Source: CAZWLY01 sp964634465 (GTDB lineage: Bacteria; Desulfobacterota; Desulfarculia; G963662305). From it: DNA of 64,000 nucleotides. Positions 16,185 through 24,476 of this stretch are shown here, one piece after another. Every line of letters starts with the position of its first letter. Position 1 is the stretch's first letter. The notes beneath the pieces were generated by a model. That model worked only from the letters and a program-made list of their open reading frames with translations, was not told the DNA's origin and searched no databases. The translations under genes and the position numbers were made by a program. The stretch covers positions 44,789 to 108,788 of the forward strand of contig CAZWLY010000014.1 of NCBI GenBank assembly GCA_964634465.1. The letters are read 5' to 3'.

Positions 16185-17495
16185 CTACCGCCCTTTGATT
16201 CGACCCTGCAAGGAATTTGTCCAACCGGCCTCGACAACCACTTCCACCAAGCGGCCGATCAAGTCCTCGTCTCCGCGAAAATTAACCACTTTGTTGGTTG
16301 GAGTCCGGCCGGTCAAAAGTCCGCCCCGCTTGGCCGGCCCTTCGACCAGGACCTCCACCACCCGGCCCTCCAAGGCCCTGTTGGCGGCCAGGGTGATCTC
16401 TTTCTGCAGGGCCTGGAGTTCGGTCAACCGGCGGGCGGAGACCCGTTCGTCGACCTTGTCGGGCAACCGGCTGGCCGCAGTGCCCGGCCGGTCCGAGTAT
16501 CTAAAGGAGAAGAGGCTGTCGAAACCGACCCGCTCGATCAGCTCCAGGGTGGCCGCGTAGTCTTCCTCGGTTTCGCCGGGGAAACCGACGATGACGTCGG
16601 CCGAAAGAGCGATGTCGGGCCTGACCCGGCGCAGCTCGTCGACCAGAGCCAGATAGTCGGCCCGGGTGTACTTCCGGTTCATGGCCTTGAGAATCCTGTC
16701 CGATCCGGACTGGAACGGCAGGTGAAGAAAGGGGCACAGGTTCGGTAATTCCCCAAAGCAGGCGATCAGCTCCGGGCTCATGTCCTTGGGGTGGGAGGTG
16801 GTGAAGCGGACTCGCCACAAGCCCTCCACCCCGGCCACGGCCCTAAGCAGCCTGACGAAGTCCCAGTCCTGGTAGCGGTAGGAGTTGACGTTCTGGCCCA
16901 GAAGGTTGATTTCCCTGGCTCCGGCCTCGACCTTGGCCTCGACCTCGGCCAGCACCTCCTCCGGCGGCCGGCTGCGCTCCCGCCCCCGCAAGAGCGGCAC
17001 CACGCAGTAGGCGCAGAAGTTGTCGCAGCCGGTAATGATCGTCACCTGGCTCTTCACCCCGACCGACGGAATCTCACCGGTCATGGTTCGGGGCGGCTCC
17101 CCATCGAGGGCCGTCTCCACCGCCCGGCGTCGCTCGGCGGCCTGGGCGACCACCGCCGGCAGCCGGTTCAGCGCTCCGGGGCCCAGGACGGCGTCCAGAT
17201 GATCGAATCTGGCCAAAAGCTCGTCCTTCTCCTGCTGGGCCAGGCAGCCGGCCAGGACGATGACGAGCTCCGGGTTGATCTCCTTGAGGCGCCTCAACCG
17301 GCCCAGGAGCGAGTAGGCCTTGTGCTCGGCCTTGGCCCTGACCGAGCAGGTGTTGACGACGATCAGATCGGCTTCGTCCTCGGCCGCGGTGGGCGTGTAT
17401 CCCTGACCGGCCATCAGCCAGGCCATCCGCTCCGAGTCGTCAACGTTCATCTGGCAGCCGAAGGTGGCCACGTGTATCTTCTTATCGGCCAGCAT
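16185..17495 (-). CDS. miaB: tRNA-2-methylthio-N6-dimethylallyladenosine synthase MiaB
   Basis: 436 residues, the usual length. The N-terminal UPF0004 domain carries the three Cys of the auxiliary cluster (FGCQMN, NTCSVRAKAEHK, AGCLAQQ). The radical SAM core has C-x3-C-x2-C in GCDNFCAYC. A C-terminal TRAM domain starts near residue 370. It methylthiolates i6A37 in tRNAs that read U-starting codons. The motifs favour MiaB over RimO or MtaB, notably QMNVDDSE and the VPLLRGRERSR segment. It is preceded by a DUF4911 gene and followed by the nuclease gene. Confidence 0.93.
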   Translation of the reverse strand: MLADKKIHVATFGCQMNVDDSERMAWLMAGQGYTPTAAEDEADLIVVNTCSVRAKAEHKAYSLLGRLRRLKEINPELVIVLAGCLAQQEKDELLARFDHLDAVLGPGALNRLPAVVAQAAERRRAVETALDGEPPRTMTGEIPSVGVKSQVTIITGCDNFCAYCVVPLLRGRERSRPPEEVLAEVEAKVEAGAREINLLGQNVNSYRYQDWDFVRLLRAVAGVEGLWRVRFTTSHPKDMSPELIACFGELPNLCPFLHLPFQSGSDRILKAMNRKYTRADYLALVDELRRVRPDIALSADVIVGFPGETEEDYAATLELIERVGFDSLFSFRYSDRPGTAASRLPDKVDERVSARRLTELQALQKEITLAANRALEGRVVEVLVEGPAKRGGLLTGRTPTNKVVNFRGDEDLIGRLVEVVVEAGWTNSLQGRIKGR

Positions 17496-17576
17496 AAGGC
17501 TTAGGTACCCGAAAGCGGCGGATTGAGCAAGGGGCGGGGCGGGCCGAGCGTCGTATTTCAGGGAAACAACCTGGCA

Positions 17577-17912
17577 TCATCGAAAACGGCCGGAGCCCTT
17601 TCTATAAAGCGTCTCCCTCTTCCGGCGCCGCCCGAACGCCGGCGGCGGGGCGATTTTGATCTCGGGATAGACCTCGGCCAGCTTGCGGGCCACCGCCAGG
17701 AACTCCGCCTCCGCGCCGGGAGTGACCATCGCCTCCATCAACCCGATCGCCGTATCCAAGGTGCGGATCATGGCCAGGCCCTCGAAGCCTTCGACCAGGT
17801 AATTGATGTCGATCATCAGCCTCCTGGGGACCCACAGGTAGACTCGACTGGTCCTGGACGAAGGGGGGGCGGGGACGTCGTAATGGTCAATGGTCTCATC
17901 ACCGGCGGCCAC
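17577..17912 (-). CDS. DUF4911 domain-containing protein
   Basis: 111 residues from GTG 17912, which has a GGAGG site 8 bases upstream. The centre, about residues 22-90 (SRVYLWVPRRLMIDINYLVE, then GFEGLAMIRTLD), resembles the small DUF4911 family seen in deltaproteobacteria. A basic tail follows. The function is unknown. It begins the transcript that carries miaB, and its promoter is visible at 17940-17968. The stop is TGA and the frame stays open for 27 codons into miaB. I regard this as chance (see rejected items). Confidence 0.7.
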   Translation of the reverse strand: MAAGDETIDHYDVPAPPSSRTSRVYLWVPRRLMIDINYLVEGFEGLAMIRTLDTAIGLMEAMVTPGAEAEFLAVARKLAEVYPEIKIAPPPAFGRRRKRETLYRKGSGRFR

Positions 17913-17939
17913 GGTCTCATCCTCCTGATTTCCGGGCGG

Positions 17940-17968
17940 ATGATACCATGCCGGTGTGGTATATTGAA
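17940..17968 (-). promoter_or_regulatory. Promoter of the DUF4911-miaB transcript
   Basis: Minus-strand TTCAAT (17968-17963), a 17-bp spacer and TATCAT (17945-17940). The predicted start leaves about 21 nt of leader containing AGGAGG before GTG 17912. Confidence 0.5.
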
Positions 17969-18025
17969 CCCGCCAAAACGCTTCACCCTTCCCGCCTGGG
18001 GCGGGATGATGGTTTGGTTTGAGAA

Positions 18026-18460
18026 ATGGCCAACTTAGCCAAGCTGACTCTGATCGGTCTCGTCGCCGGCTGCCTGTTGACGGCGGCGCTCATGACCGGG
18101 ATTTGGCTGTTCGCCGGCTCAAACGAGGCGCTGGCCAAGCTGCCTTACGGCACCGCGGCCGGGGCGCTCGCCGCGGGCATGCTCATGTCCCGCCGACTGG
18201 GCCGTTCCTCGCCGGGCAGCCGGCTGCTGGGCCTCCTCGTCGGCCTGGGCGTCGGCCTGCTCGCCCCCCTCGGAACCTGGCTGATCGTCTACCGCCTGAG
18301 CCCGGCCCTCAACACCGGCCCCTTGACCATGCTGGCCATCATCAGCGCCGCCTGCGGCTTCGTCGGCGCCTCCCTCTCCGGTCGCAGGTCCAAGCTCGAC
18401 GCCATGGCCGAAGAAGCCCGCCTGCGCCGAATACGTAAAAACCGCTCCGGCGATTACTGA
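18026..18460 (+). CDS. Small four-helix membrane protein of unknown function
   Basis: 144 residues with four hydrophobic helices at about 5-27, 38-56, 66-92 and 98-122. A basic cytoplasmic tail rich in Arg and Lys follows (RRSKLDAMAEEARLRRIRKN). Small residues (Ala, Gly, Leu) dominate the helices. I do not recognise a family. The ATG has only a weak upstream site. The gene is divergent from the DUF4911 gene and lies 250 bp before a chemoreceptor gene on the same strand. Real coding is supported by the coherent membrane topology and a sharp stop, but expression is unproven. Confidence 0.6.
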   Translation: MANLAKLTLIGLVAGCLLTAALMTGIWLFAGSNEALAKLPYGTAAGALAAGMLMSRRLGRSSPGSRLLGLLVGLGVGLLAPLGTWLIVYRLSPALNTGPLTMLAIISAACGFVGASLSGRRSKLDAMAEEARLRRIRKNRSGDY

Positions 18461-18587
18461 TCCCCCAAGCCGGTAAGACATCCCCGGCCTCAACACAAAG
18501 GTCGCCCGGAGATCGGGTGCTCTCCCTTGTCCAGGCCGAAGATGCTCGGCCCAATGTATCGAAAAATCTCTTTACCATTTTTTATTA

Positions 18588-18615
18588 TTGTCAGCCGCCC
18601 CGACAGAGATATAAT
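18588..18615 (+). promoter_or_regulatory. Promoter of the Cache chemoreceptor gene
   Basis: TTGTCA at 18588-18593, a 16-bp spacer and a perfect TATAAT at 18610-18615, inside a local AT-rich patch. The leader to the ATG at 18710 would be about 88 nt. Confidence 0.6.
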
Positions 18616-18709
18616 GATATAAAGTGGGGATGCCAATAATGCCGTTCGGGGGGACTACACTCTTTTCCATTAATCAGGGCGCTTCAAGTCCACCATGAAA
18701 GGAGGCCTC

Positions 18710-20368
18710 ATGCCCAGGATCGGGAAGGCGAAATTGTCCGCCAAAATCATTGGCTTACCCCTCGGCGTGGCCGTCGTCATGGCTCTCATTTTCGTCTTCG
18801 TCATCCCCTACATCTCTGGTCGACTCAACGAAGAGCCCTACATCTCTGGTCGACTCAACGAAGAGAAAGCGCTCAAGACCCGCCACTTGGTAGAAACGGC
18901 CGCCAGTTTGATCCAGCACTACGTCAAGCTGGAAGAGTCGGGGAAGCTGGCCCGCGAGCAGGCCCAAAAGGCGGCCATGGCGGCCGTAAAAGGCCTGCGT
19001 TACGAGAAGAACGACTACTTCTGGATCAACGACTTCAAGCCGGTGATGGTCATGCACCCCATCAAGCCCAAGCTGGACGGCAAGGATCTATCGGGCTTCA
19101 AGGACCCGAACGGCAAGTACCTGTTCAACGAGTTCGTCAAGGTCTGCCGGGAGAAGGGTGAGGGCTTTGTGGATTACCTGTGGCCCAAGCCGGGGTTCGA
19201 CAAACCGGTGCCCAAGATATCCTTCGTCAAAGCGATCCCGGCCTGGAAGTGGATCGTCGGCAGCGGCATCTACGTCAACGACGTCGCCGCCGAGATCAAC
19301 CGGGTGACCTACGCCATCGGCGGCATCGTGGTCGCCATCCTGATCGTGGTGGTGATCGTCGCCTGGCTGTTCGGCCGCTCCATAAGCAAGCCGCTGACCC
19401 ACTCCATCGAGGTGCTCCAGTCCGGCTCCGAGCAGGTCACCCTGGCCTCGGCCAACGTGGCCTCCTCGGCCAACAACCTGGCCGAAGGCTCGGCCACCCA
19501 GGCCGCCTCCCTGGAGCAGACGTCGGCCTCCCTGGAGGAGATATCCTCCCAGACCCGGACCACCGCCGACAACGCCTCCCAGGCCGATTCGCTGATGACC
19601 GAAACCGGCCGAACCATCGAGCAGGCCACTCGGGACATGAACCAGATGGCCGAGTCCATGGCCCAGATCGCCCAGGCCGGCGGTGAGATTTCCAAGATCG
19701 TCAGGTCCATCGACGAGATCGCCTTCCAGACCAATCTCTTGGCCCTCAACGCCGCCGTGGAGGCGGCCCGGGCCGGTGAGGCCGGACAAGGCTTCGCCGT
19801 GGTCGCCGACGAGGTTCGGGCCTTGGCCATGCGGGCCGCCGAGGCGGCCAAGAACACCCAGGAGCTCATCGAGAGTACGGTCAAACGGATCAACGAGGGC
19901 TCCGAGCTGGTCGACAAGACCAGGGACGGCTTCGGTCAGGTGGCCCAGGCGGTGGAAAATATATCGACTCTGATCGCGGAGATCGCCACTGCCAGCAGCG
20001 AACAGGCCGAGGGCGTCAGCCAGGTCAATCGGGCGGTGAGCGACATGGACTCCATCGTTCAGTCCAACGCCGCAGTGGCCGAGGAGAGCGCCGCGGCGGC
20101 GGCGGAGATGGACGCCCAGGCCTCGGCCATCAGCCGGGTGGTCGAGGACCTGGTCCGGCTGGCCGGTTACACCGGCCGGGCGGCTTCCGGAACCCGATCC
20201 CAGATCGAAATGGCGTCCGAAAAGGCGTTCGACGCCCAGATCAAGGCCAAGCAACTGGCCCCGCCCCGGGCCAAACAGGCCGGGGACGAAACCAAGCCGG
20301 CCCTGGCCCGGAGCGTCACGCCCGAGGAGATCATCCCGTTGGATGACGACGAGCTGAGCGAGTTCTAA
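18710..20368 (+). CDS. Methyl-accepting chemotaxis protein with single Cache sensor
   Basis: 552 residues from ATG 18710, chosen because AAAGGAGG lies just before it; an in-frame ATG 15 bases earlier has no site. Membrane helix 1 is at about 10-32. The periplasmic part (about 45-190) has the sCache_2 pattern, including NDYFWINDFKPVMVMHP and WIVGSGIYVNDV, which usually binds small carboxylates or amines. Helix 2 is near 200-222, followed by HAMP-like sequence and a signalling coil with FQTNLLALNAAVEAARAGE. The C-terminus (DDDELSEF) is acidic and not an NWETF-type tether. A perfect in-frame 10-residue duplication, PYISGRLNEE, follows helix 1 (separate entry). Confidence 0.93.
   Translation: MPRIGKAKLSAKIIGLPLGVAVVMALIFVFVIPYISGRLNEEPYISGRLNEEKALKTRHLVETAASLIQHYVKLEESGKLAREQAQKAAMAAVKGLRYEKNDYFWINDFKPVMVMHPIKPKLDGKDLSGFKDPNGKYLFNEFVKVCREKGEGFVDYLWPKPGFDKPVPKISFVKAIPAWKWIVGSGIYVNDVAAEINRVTYAIGGIVVAILIVVVIVAWLFGRSISKPLTHSIEVLQSGSEQVTLASANVASSANNLAEGSATQAASLEQTSASLEEISSQTRTTADNASQADSLMTETGRTIEQATRDMNQMAESMAQIAQAGGEISKIVRSIDEIAFQTNLLALNAAVEAARAGEAGQGFAVVADEVRALAMRAAEAAKNTQELIESTVKRINEGSELVDKTRDGFGQVAQAVENISTLIAEIATASSEQAEGVSQVNRAVSDMDSIVQSNAAVAEESAAAAAEMDAQASAISRVVEDLVRLAGYTGRAASGTRSQIEMASEKAFDAQIKAKQLAPPRAKQAGDETKPALARSVTPEEIIPLDDDELSEF
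18806..18865 (+). repeat. Perfect 30-bp tandem duplication in a chemoreceptor gene
   Basis: Two identical adjacent 30-bp units (18806-18835, 18836-18865) encode PYISGRLNEE twice, at the join between the first membrane helix and the Cache domain. Identity at every base implies a very recent duplication, replication slippage or an assembly error. Confidence 0.95.
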
Positions 20369-20394
20369 CCCAAGGCCTTCAACCCGATACGATC

Positions 20395-20426
20395 AGGGGA
20401 GCCCGGGCGGCTCCCCTTCTTTTTCG
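20395..20426 (+). terminator. Rho-independent terminator after the chemoreceptor gene
   Basis: A 9-bp stem AGGGGAGCC/GGCTCCCCT closes a 5-nt loop and is followed by TCTTTTTC. It lies 27 bp after the MCP stop. Confidence 0.85.
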
Positions 20427-20461
20427 GGCCTCCTAAGGAAAGGCGGAACGGCGGATATCGC

Positions 20462-20821
20462 CTAAACGTCCGGCGGCTCGGTAAGGAAGCGCTGGAACTC
20501 CTTGGAGCGCCGGAAGCTGGCCACGGCTTTCTGGTGCTCCAGCCAGGTTCGCCACGTCTCCATCCACTCGTCGTTGAGCCAATAGAGCTCCGGGTCGCTG
20601 CGGCCCTCGAGGCGCTGCCGGTAGACGTCGTACTCGGTGTGGCAGATCGGACACAGCACGACCTCGTACTCGATGAGCGGGTAGGCTTCCTCGTCGGCCA
20701 TCAGCCCGCAGCGGGCGCAGCGGGCCTGGCAGGCCGAACACCGGACGAACCGGCCCACCGCCTCTCCGAGAAGGATTCTCCGCTTCCGGCGCTTGAGGTC
20801 GATCTCGATGACATCGGCCAT
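20462..20821 (-). CDS. Small Cys-rich (zinc-ribbon-like) protein of unknown function
   Basis: 119 residues. The middle holds a cluster of Cys pairs: CSACQARCARCG (about residues 28-39) and CPICHTEYD (about 57-65). The spacing suits binding of one or two zinc ions. The N-terminus is basic (IDLKRRKRRILLGEA) and the C-terminus is helical and Trp-rich (WLNDEWMETWRTWLEHQK). I do not recognise the family. It is divergent from the TPR gene at 20924 and faces the chemoreceptor terminator. A nucleic-acid or protein-binding adaptor is possible, but only the metal-site pattern is seen. Confidence 0.65.
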   Translation of the reverse strand: MADVIEIDLKRRKRRILLGEAVGRFVRCSACQARCARCGLMADEEAYPLIEYEVVLCPICHTEYDVYRQRLEGRSDPELYWLNDEWMETWRTWLEHQKAVASFRRSKEFQRFLTEPPDV

Positions 20822-20923
20822 ATAGTCATTCTACCAAGCCCGGCTCCGCTCGTCGCTCTTTTTCTGCCTTGACCCCTAGTTGACCTTCTGGTACTGATAA
20901 ACCCCTGCGATTAGGGAGGCAAG

Positions 20924-21604
20924 GTGGCGACTCGCGAGCTGGACAAGAGCCTGGGCCAACCGGACGAATTTCAATCCTTTTGGGCCAAGACGGCGAAGTG
21001 GTTCAAGCAATATGAGAAATACGTCTACGCCGTTGTGATCGCCGCGGCCGTGGTCTGGGCCGGCGTCTGGGGCTGGGGCCAGTACCGCCACAGCCAGGAG
21101 GCGGCCGCCTGGACGGCCTACGAGGCCATGGTCGGCCGGATCGACAAGCTGGACAAGTCCAACCAGGACGCGTTCAAGCAAAAGGCGGCGGCCGGGCTCA
21201 AGCAGATCATCAGCGACTACCCCGACTCCGCCGCCGCCGCCCAAGCCCACCTGGAGCTGGGCGCCATCCTGGCCGAGCAGGGCTCGTACGAGCTGGCCCT
21301 CACCCATTACCTCGCCTTTTTGAATCAACTGCCCGAGGACGACCCGATGCGGCGGATGGTCGTCCAGGCCGCCGGCCAATGCTACGAGGGCAAGAAAGAC
21401 CTGGCCGCCGCCGCCGAGTGGTATCGAAAGCTGGCCGCAGACCCCGAACTGGCCGACCTGGGACTGTGGAACCTGGCCCGGGTCCAGGCCTTGAGCGGCG
21501 ACAAGGAGCAGGCCAAAAAGACCTACCGCAAGCTTCTTGCCGACCACCCCGACTCGATCTACACCTCTCAGGTCCACGACCGGCTGGTCGCTTTGAACGA
21601 CTAG
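20924..21604 (+). CDS. Membrane-anchored TPR protein (YfgM-like)
   Basis: 226 residues from GTG 20924 with a GGGAGG site. A cytoplasmic N-terminus (about 1-40, including WFKQYEKYVYA) is followed by one membrane helix (about 38-58). A periplasmic helical repeat domain follows, with TPR-like units near residues 95-215 (AQAHLELGAILAEQGSYELA, MVVQAAGQCYEGKKDLAAAA). The layout matches YfgM/ancillary SecYEG translocon proteins, which assist periplasmic chaperone traffic. It is followed by the promoter region of iorA, so it is probably not part of that operon. Confidence 0.8.
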   Translation: MATRELDKSLGQPDEFQSFWAKTAKWFKQYEKYVYAVVIAAAVVWAGVWGWGQYRHSQEAAAWTAYEAMVGRIDKLDKSNQDAFKQKAAAGLKQIISDYPDSAAAAQAHLELGAILAEQGSYELALTHYLAFLNQLPEDDPMRRMVVQAAGQCYEGKKDLAAAAEWYRKLAADPELADLGLWNLARVQALSGDKEQAKKTYRKLLADHPDSIYTSQVHDRLVALND

Positions 21605-21631
21605 TCCGGACTTCCCGGCTTCTCTTTTCTC

Positions 21632-21702
21632 TTGACAGGCCCGCGGGGTTTGGTCTACGCCTTATATAGTAGCTGTATTGTAGCTATCCTATAACCACTA
21701 TC
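21632..21702 (+). promoter_or_regulatory. iorAB promoter with three 11-bp operator-like repeats
   Basis: TTGACA at 21632-21637 is followed after 18 bp by TAC within GTCTAC. Then come three direct repeats exactly 11 bp apart, starting at 21670, 21681 and 21692: TAGCTGTATTG, TAGCTATCCTA, TAACCACTATC. The same arrangement precedes the dehydratase operon at 34916. The repeats begin about where transcription should start, so repression is the simplest reading. Confidence 0.65.
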
Positions 21703-21750
21703 AACCACAGCCATCATCATAAAAACCTTCAAACAAAGCGGGGAGGGGTC

Positions 21751-23598
21751 ATGTCTGACATACTGGCCAACAGCCCGGGCAAGAAGATGCTGCTCCTCGG
21801 CAACGAGGCCATCGTCCGCGGAGCCCTGGAGGCCGGCCTGGCCTTTGCCAGTTCGTATCCCGGCACGCCCTCGTCCGAGGTGCCCGACACCTTCTTCCGG
21901 ATCAAGGACAAGGCGGGGTTCTACTTCGAGTACGCCACCAACGAGAAGGTGGCCCTGGAGACCGTCGCCGGTGCGGCCATCTCCGGCGTGAGGTCGATGA
22001 CCACCCTGAAGCACGTCGGCATGAACGTGGCCGCCGACCCGTTGATGACCTTGGCCTACGTCGGCGTCAACGCCGGTCTGGTCATCTACAACGCCGACGA
22101 TCCGTCCCTCTTCTCCAGCCAGAACGAGCAGGACAACCGCTACTTCGCCAAGCTGTCCGGCCTGCCGATGCTGGAGCCGACCAACGCCCAGGAGATGAAG
22201 GACCTGACGGTCTACGCCTTCAATCTCTCCGAGGAGTTGAAGCTGCCCGTCATCCTGCGCTCGACCACCCGCCTGGCCCACACCCGGGGAGTGGTCAAGC
22301 TGGGCGAGAAGAGGCGACGCAAGAGCCGGGGCAAGTTCGTCAAGTCGCCCTTCGATTACGTCACCGTCCCCGCCGTCTCCCGCCGGTTGCACGGCGTTTT
22401 GTTGGACAAGCAGGAGCAGGCCCGGCTCATCGCCAACAAGTCGCCCTTGAACAAAATCATCGGCAAGGGCAAATGGGGGATCATCGCCAACGGCGTATCG
22501 TTCAACTACGTCATGGACGCGGTGACCGATCTGGGCATCAAGGACCAGGTCTCGATCTTCAAGCTGGCCTGGACCAACCCGCTGCCGGACAAAAAGCTGA
22601 TCGCCTGGATGAAGAAGGTGGACCGGGTGCTGGTAGTCGAGGAGCTGGAGCCGTTCATCGAGGACTCGCTGCGCTCTCTGGCCCAGGCCAACGGGCTGAC
22701 CCTGCCGATCGTGGGCAAGGCCAAGAACCTTTTCTCCCGGCTCTTCGAGTACGACCCGGCCCTGGTTCGCCGCGTCATCGCCAAGCACTTCAAGGTCAGG
22801 GACAAAGGCCCCAAGCCGGTCGACGTCAGCGACGTCCCGGCCCTGCCGAACAGGCCGCCGAACCTGTGCGCCGGCTGCCCTCATCGGATGACCTACTACG
22901 CCGTCAAGGCGGCGGCCGGACCGGACGCCATCTACCCGACCGACATCGGCTGCTACACCTTGGGGCTGCTGCCGCCCATCTCCATGGCCGACTTCCTGAT
23001 CTGCATGGGCTCCTCGGTCTCCTCATCGGCCGGCATCTCCACCGCCCAGACCAAGAAGGTGATCGCCTTCATCGGCGACTCGACCTTCTTCCACTCCGGC
23101 CTGACCGGCCTGGTCAACGGCGTTCACAACAACCACAACTTCACCCTGGTCATTCTGGACAACGGCACCACGGCCATGACCGGCCATCAGCCCCATCCGG
23201 GCATGGACACCAAGATGGCCGGCCTGCCCCAGACCCACCTCGAGATCGAGGAGGTGGTCAAGGGCCTGGGCGTCAAGCATGTGGCCGTGGTCAAACCGCG
23301 CAACCTCAAAAAGACCGAGGAAGCGGTCAAAAAGGCCATCGACTTCGAGGGCGTATCGGTCATCATCTCCAAGGAGATCTGCCCTCTCTACGGCCGCCGG
23401 TTCAAGAAGCCGACCGGGGTCACCTTCACCGTGGACCTGAACAAGTGCAAGAACCACCGCGACTGTATCAACAAGTTCGCCTGCCCGGCCTTCTACGTGG
23501 AGGGCGGTGAAGTGTTCATCGATGAAAACCTGTGCATCGGCTGCGCCGTCTGCGCCCAGGTCTGCCCCGAGAAGGCCATCGTGCGGCGCAAGGGTTAG
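21751..23598 (+). CDS. iorA: Indolepyruvate:ferredoxin oxidoreductase, alpha subunit
   Basis: 615 residues with a GGGAGGGG site. The pyrimidine-binding half (about 10-190) has SSYPGTPSSEVPD and the catalytic-region Glu in YATNEKVALE. The thiamine-diphosphate-binding half (about 365-545) has the GDSTFFHSG and DNGTTAMTG segments that bind Mg and diphosphate. A ferredoxin-like tail follows. It oxidises aryl-pyruvates from Trp, Phe and Tyr to aryl-acetyl-CoA and reduces ferredoxin. The second cluster motif is complete (CIGCAVCAQVC). The first reads C566-x2-His569-x2-C572-x5-C578, with His where Cys is usual. It forms an operon with iorB, 9 bp downstream. Confidence 0.93.
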   Translation: MSDILANSPGKKMLLLGNEAIVRGALEAGLAFASSYPGTPSSEVPDTFFRIKDKAGFYFEYATNEKVALETVAGAAISGVRSMTTLKHVGMNVAADPLMTLAYVGVNAGLVIYNADDPSLFSSQNEQDNRYFAKLSGLPMLEPTNAQEMKDLTVYAFNLSEELKLPVILRSTTRLAHTRGVVKLGEKRRRKSRGKFVKSPFDYVTVPAVSRRLHGVLLDKQEQARLIANKSPLNKIIGKGKWGIIANGVSFNYVMDAVTDLGIKDQVSIFKLAWTNPLPDKKLIAWMKKVDRVLVVEELEPFIEDSLRSLAQANGLTLPIVGKAKNLFSRLFEYDPALVRRVIAKHFKVRDKGPKPVDVSDVPALPNRPPNLCAGCPHRMTYYAVKAAAGPDAIYPTDIGCYTLGLLPPISMADFLICMGSSVSSSAGISTAQTKKVIAFIGDSTFFHSGLTGLVNGVHNNHNFTLVILDNGTTAMTGHQPHPGMDTKMAGLPQTHLEIEEVVKGLGVKHVAVVKPRNLKKTEEAVKKAIDFEGVSVIISKEICPLYGRRFKKPTGVTFTVDLNKCKNHRDCINKFACPAFYVEGGEVFIDENLCIGCAVCAQVCPEKAIVRRKG

Positions 23599-23607
23599 GA
23601 GGGCGAC

Positions 23608-24207
23608 ATGGCAACCACACGCATCGTCTTTGTCGGAGTCGGCGGACAGGGCAACCTCCTGGCCTCGCGCCTTATAGGCGAGGCGGCCGTCGCGGCCGGG
23701 GTGCCGGTCCAGGTCAGTGAGATCCACGGCATGGCCCAGCGCGGCGGCGTAGTCGAATCGTCGGTCATCATGGGTCAGGCCGTCAGCCCCATCGTATCCA
23801 ACGGCGAGGCCGACATCATCGTCGGTTTCGAGCCGGCCGAGACCTTGAGGGCCTTGGCCAAAGCCAACAAGAACACCCTGGTCATCACCTCCACCTCCAA
23901 GCTGCCGCCGTTTACCGTGGCCATCGGACAGGGCGAGTACCCCGAAATGGACGGCATGCTGGAGTTGATCAGGGAAAAGGTCAAGAGGCTGATCGCCTTC
24001 GACGCCATGGAGCAGGCCGTGGCGGCCAAAAACCCCCTCGCGGTCAACATGGTCCTGTTGGGGGCGCTCTTCGGCGCGACCAAGCTGCCCATCTCCAAGA
24101 ACAGGATCAAGCAGGCGATCAAGGAGAAGACCGAGAAGACCAAAGCGGCCTTTGTCGAGGCCAACCTCAAGGCCTTCGACCTGGGGCTCAAAGCGGCCAA
24201 AGGCTAA
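23608..24207 (+). CDS. iorB: Indolepyruvate:ferredoxin oxidoreductase, beta subunit
   Basis: 199 residues, the usual size of IorB. It is the gamma-domain of 2-oxoacid:ferredoxin oxidoreductases, starting with a glycine-rich strand (IVFVGVGGQGNLLAS) and continuing with EIHGMAQRGGVVESSVIMG, a family hallmark. It contacts CoA and completes the active enzyme with IorA. The start has a GGAGGGC site. A strong terminator follows at 24257, so iorAB is a two-gene operon. Confidence 0.95.
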   Translation: MATTRIVFVGVGGQGNLLASRLIGEAAVAAGVPVQVSEIHGMAQRGGVVESSVIMGQAVSPIVSNGEADIIVGFEPAETLRALAKANKNTLVITSTSKLPPFTVAIGQGEYPEMDGMLELIREKVKRLIAFDAMEQAVAAKNPLAVNMVLLGALFGATKLPISKNRIKQAIKEKTEKTKAAFVEANLKAFDLGLKAAKG

Positions 24208-24256
24208 ACCGAGGTGAGGGGAATGTAGTAGAATCTTCCCTGCCCAGCGACCGTCT

Positions 24257-24292
24257 CAGGGCCCTGGCTTTTGCCGGGGCCCTGAACTTTTT
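24257..24292 (+). terminator. Rho-independent terminator of iorAB
   Basis: CAGGGCCC (24257-24264) pairs with GGGCCCTG (24277-24284). The stem extends inward through TGGC/GCCG to a TTTT loop, and AACTTTTT follows. Confidence 0.85.
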
Positions 24293-24476
24293 AACGGGCA
24301 AGAACCCCACCGGCTATGCGCCGGGGATCGGAGCCGAAACCGATTCGTGAAATACCCGGGGCGGTCGGAGCCGGACAACGATTCAGGGGGCCTGGACTGA
24401 CCAGACCCCCTTCGAGTTTGCCTGGGCGGGCTTGGCTGGGTTCTGCTTTTCTGTATCCGGCCTTGCGGCCCGCAAC

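Noticed and set aside
17495..17579. In-frame UGA joining DUF4911 to MiaB as a possible second selenoprotein
   Set aside because: The frame stays open for 27 codons between the DUF4911 stop and the miaB ATG. The residues there match nothing, miaB begins normally, and no hairpin with a GGU loop follows the UGA.
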